Positions 36,301-39,300 of a DNA stretch of 45,720 bases are shown in pieces. The translations under genes and the position numbers were made by a program. Source of the stretch: CAYJXJ01 sp964374095. Its GTDB lineage: Bacteria > Elusimicrobiota > Elusimicrobia > UBA1565 > UBA9628. How positions within the stretch are numbered: position 1 is the stretch's first letter; every line of letters begins with the position of its first letter. The stretch is from contig CAYJXJ010000013.1 of NCBI GenBank assembly GCA_964374095.1, forward strand, positions 1-45,720. Reading direction: 5' to 3'. The notes beneath the pieces were generated by a model, which saw nothing but the letters and a program-made list of their open reading frames with translations, was not told the origin of the DNA and did no database searches.

Positions 36301-39300
36301 CGGCCCTATCGACGTGGTCATCGAGGGGATGAAGCTGCGCATCCTATCCTTGGCGGACTTTAAGCGGCACCATCCCGAAACGGCCGCCATCGTCAATCAG
36401 AGGATTCCTTACTACCTGGTTGATCCCGCTGATCCTTCGCGCATGAAGGCTCTTCGGGACACGGAGCCTTTCGACTTGGGACAGTCCAACCCCGGGCGCT
36501 TCAAGCTCCCCGCGGGGGTCGCCGATCTCGGGCTGCGGGTGATCCGCGACGGCGACACCTTCCTGATCCGCTCACTCGATCCCGCCAAGCCCATCCAATA
36601 CGCGGGCGGTCGGCGTGTGGAGGCGGTGCCGGAGCCCGGCATCGGGGCGGCGGGTGAGCGGGCGTATGACGTGATGGGTCCGGCGCGCAAGATCGAGCCC
36701 GGGGAGGCGCGGCCGCATATTCTTTCGGCGCCGGAGCTGAAAGCTCGATATCCTGAAGTCGTCGCGGGCAAGACCCTGGAGGCCAAGCACTACCTCGTCG
36801 ACCCCGCCGATCCCAAGCGGATGCGGCCCCTGGCCGAAGGCGATATCGAGACTTTGGAGGGCGTGCCGCTCAAGGACTACTTCACCTTCGAGCAGTTCTA
36901 CGCGGCCCATCCCCGGCGCGCGGATCTCGGCGAGGTCTATCACAACTGGCTGCATTCCTTGAAGGTGGCGCGCTTCACCTACGAGCTGGCTCTGGCGCGG
37001 GGCCTGAGCGCGGAGCAGGCGCGCTTTGAGATGGAGGTGGGGCTGCTGCACGACTGGGACCCTGGGCGTTTGGCCGGCAAGCCGGCGCGGGCGCCGGTCA
37101 CCATCGACCGCCTGCTGTTGGACTGGGAGGGGAAGCTCTCGCTTAACGGGGTCAAGGGCGAGTCGGTGCTGCGCTCGAAGTTCAAGTGGGACGAGGCCAA
37201 GCTCTACGAGGCCCTGGCGATGATCCAGCGCACCGAGCATCCCTTCGACGTCAAGCACGGCAACCCGCACTACGCGATGCAGGACCCGGTGGGCCAGCAC
37301 GGGGAGCTCTTGGAGGGAATCGACCCCAACGGTCCGCTGGCGTGGTACCGCAACCTCTTAGCCAAGGAGAACCTCGGGCCGGTGGGGCGGTACAAGGAGT
37401 TCTTGAAGAAGGTGGGGGCGGATCGCCGGCGCTTGGTGATGGAGGAGGGGATCAACCTGTCCAAGCAGGGGGACATGACGTCGTGGTATTCGACGGAGCG
37501 CTACCGGGACGCGCAGACGGTGGTGGATGATCTGGCGGGGGAGGTCAACGCCGCGATCGGGAAGCTCCCGGGAGAGGCGGGGGCTTTTGACGCGGTCAAA
37601 CTCAACACGCCCCATTTCATGAAGACTGACGCTGACCCCGGGAACATCCCGCACGACCTGGAGCTGATCAAGGACCCGGAGCTGGGGGTGCGGGAGCTCA
37701 CGGTGCTGACGCGCGAGCAGGTCTACGGCCCGCAGGGCACCATGGCGGCCCACGGCCGCGTGTTGGAGGCCAACCTCAAGGGTTTCGAGGCGTTCCAGAA
37801 GGCGGCATTGGAGGCGGCGGCGGCCAAGGGGGTGGACCTCTCGAAACAGAACCTCGCGGCGGCCGACCTCGCGGCGGCCCGGGCGGCAGGGGAGAAGGCG
37901 GCGGCCCGCGATGGGAACGGTCCTAAACCCGCCGAAGGAATCGGCGCGGCGGGGGAGAATGCGGTGGTACGGGCCATCGATCTAGCGCGGCCCTCGGGTA
38001 TAGTCGGGGACCTAGCCCTGCGGGCCGCGCGCGTTTTCACGCCGGGGGCCGGCGTCCTCGAGCCCAGGAGTCCGGGAGCGTTGGAAGACCTGGCCATGCG
38101 CGCGGCTCGGGCTCTGACCGGCGACTCGGGCGCCGGGATCGGGGGGGCGGACGATGCCTTCAGTCAGGCCCGATTTCGGGCCGAGGGCGTCCGGCTCGAC
38201 GTGAATCTCCCGCCCTACCTCCGCCATGCGTCCCCCGTCGCCCGGGCGGTCCTCCTCCAGCGGCGCTACACCGACTTCGCCACCGGGGCCCGCAATAATT
38301 TATTCCTGCGCGAGCAGGCCGGCCAGATCGCCAAACAGTTCGGGGACGTGCTCATGCTCGATGGGGACAGCTTCGGGTCCGTGGATAGGGCCCTGCGCCA
38401 GCGCTTCGGCGACACCGTCGGCGGGCAGATGGCCGACGAGGTCCTCGCCAAGCTGATCCGCGGCGCGCAGGGCGCGGCGGAATCCGCCGGTCCCGCGGTC
38501 ACGGTGCGAAAGGGCGGCGAGGAGATCGTGGTCTTCGTCCCCGAGGGCCAGGGCGCCCGCGTGGCCGAGCTCATCCGCCGCGCCGGGGAGAAGTTCCATG
38601 CCGAGGACTTGGGGTTGGCCGACATACTCGCCCGGTTCTCCGCGAGCCATGGGATCAAGGGAGAGCCCGCCGCGGTCATGGAGGCCATCCGCCTGCAGGC
38701 GGTCCGGGACGCCATCGCCAAGCGGGGCGGCCAGGCCGAGGGACTCGACGAGGCGGCCGTGCGCTCCCGCATCGGAACCATCTCGGTCGGGGTGAGGCGC
38801 CTGAGCGCCGAGGCCAAGTCCCTCGACGCCGCCACGGTCCACGAGTTCCTGCTGCGCGAGATCAAGCGCGCCGACAAGGCCCTGGATTTCGCCAAGAAGG
38901 CGGGCAAGAACCGGGTGGCGGCCGAGAGCGGCCCGGAGCAGTTCAAGGTGCTCGATCTGGCGTCGAGGCCCGATGAACTGGGGGCGGGGCCCCTTCCCGC
39001 GGGGGGACCCGCGGTCCAGTTCCCGTGGGAAACCGGGGATTATCGCTCGGCCCTCGAGTCTCTCGGCCACGGCGAGCGGGCCCTGTTCATGGCGGATATC
39101 CACACCGATCCCCTGACCCGGCTGGGCAATCGGGAATCCATCCGGGAGGCGCTCTCCGATCGGCTGTCGAAGGCGGATCATCTCGCGAAAATGGAGATCG
39201 ACAATCTCAAGATGGTCAATGACCACAAGGAGCTCGGTCATGACGTCGGCGACGAGGTGTTCCGGGAGTTCGGCCGGGCGGCGCTCCAGGTCCGGGCCGA

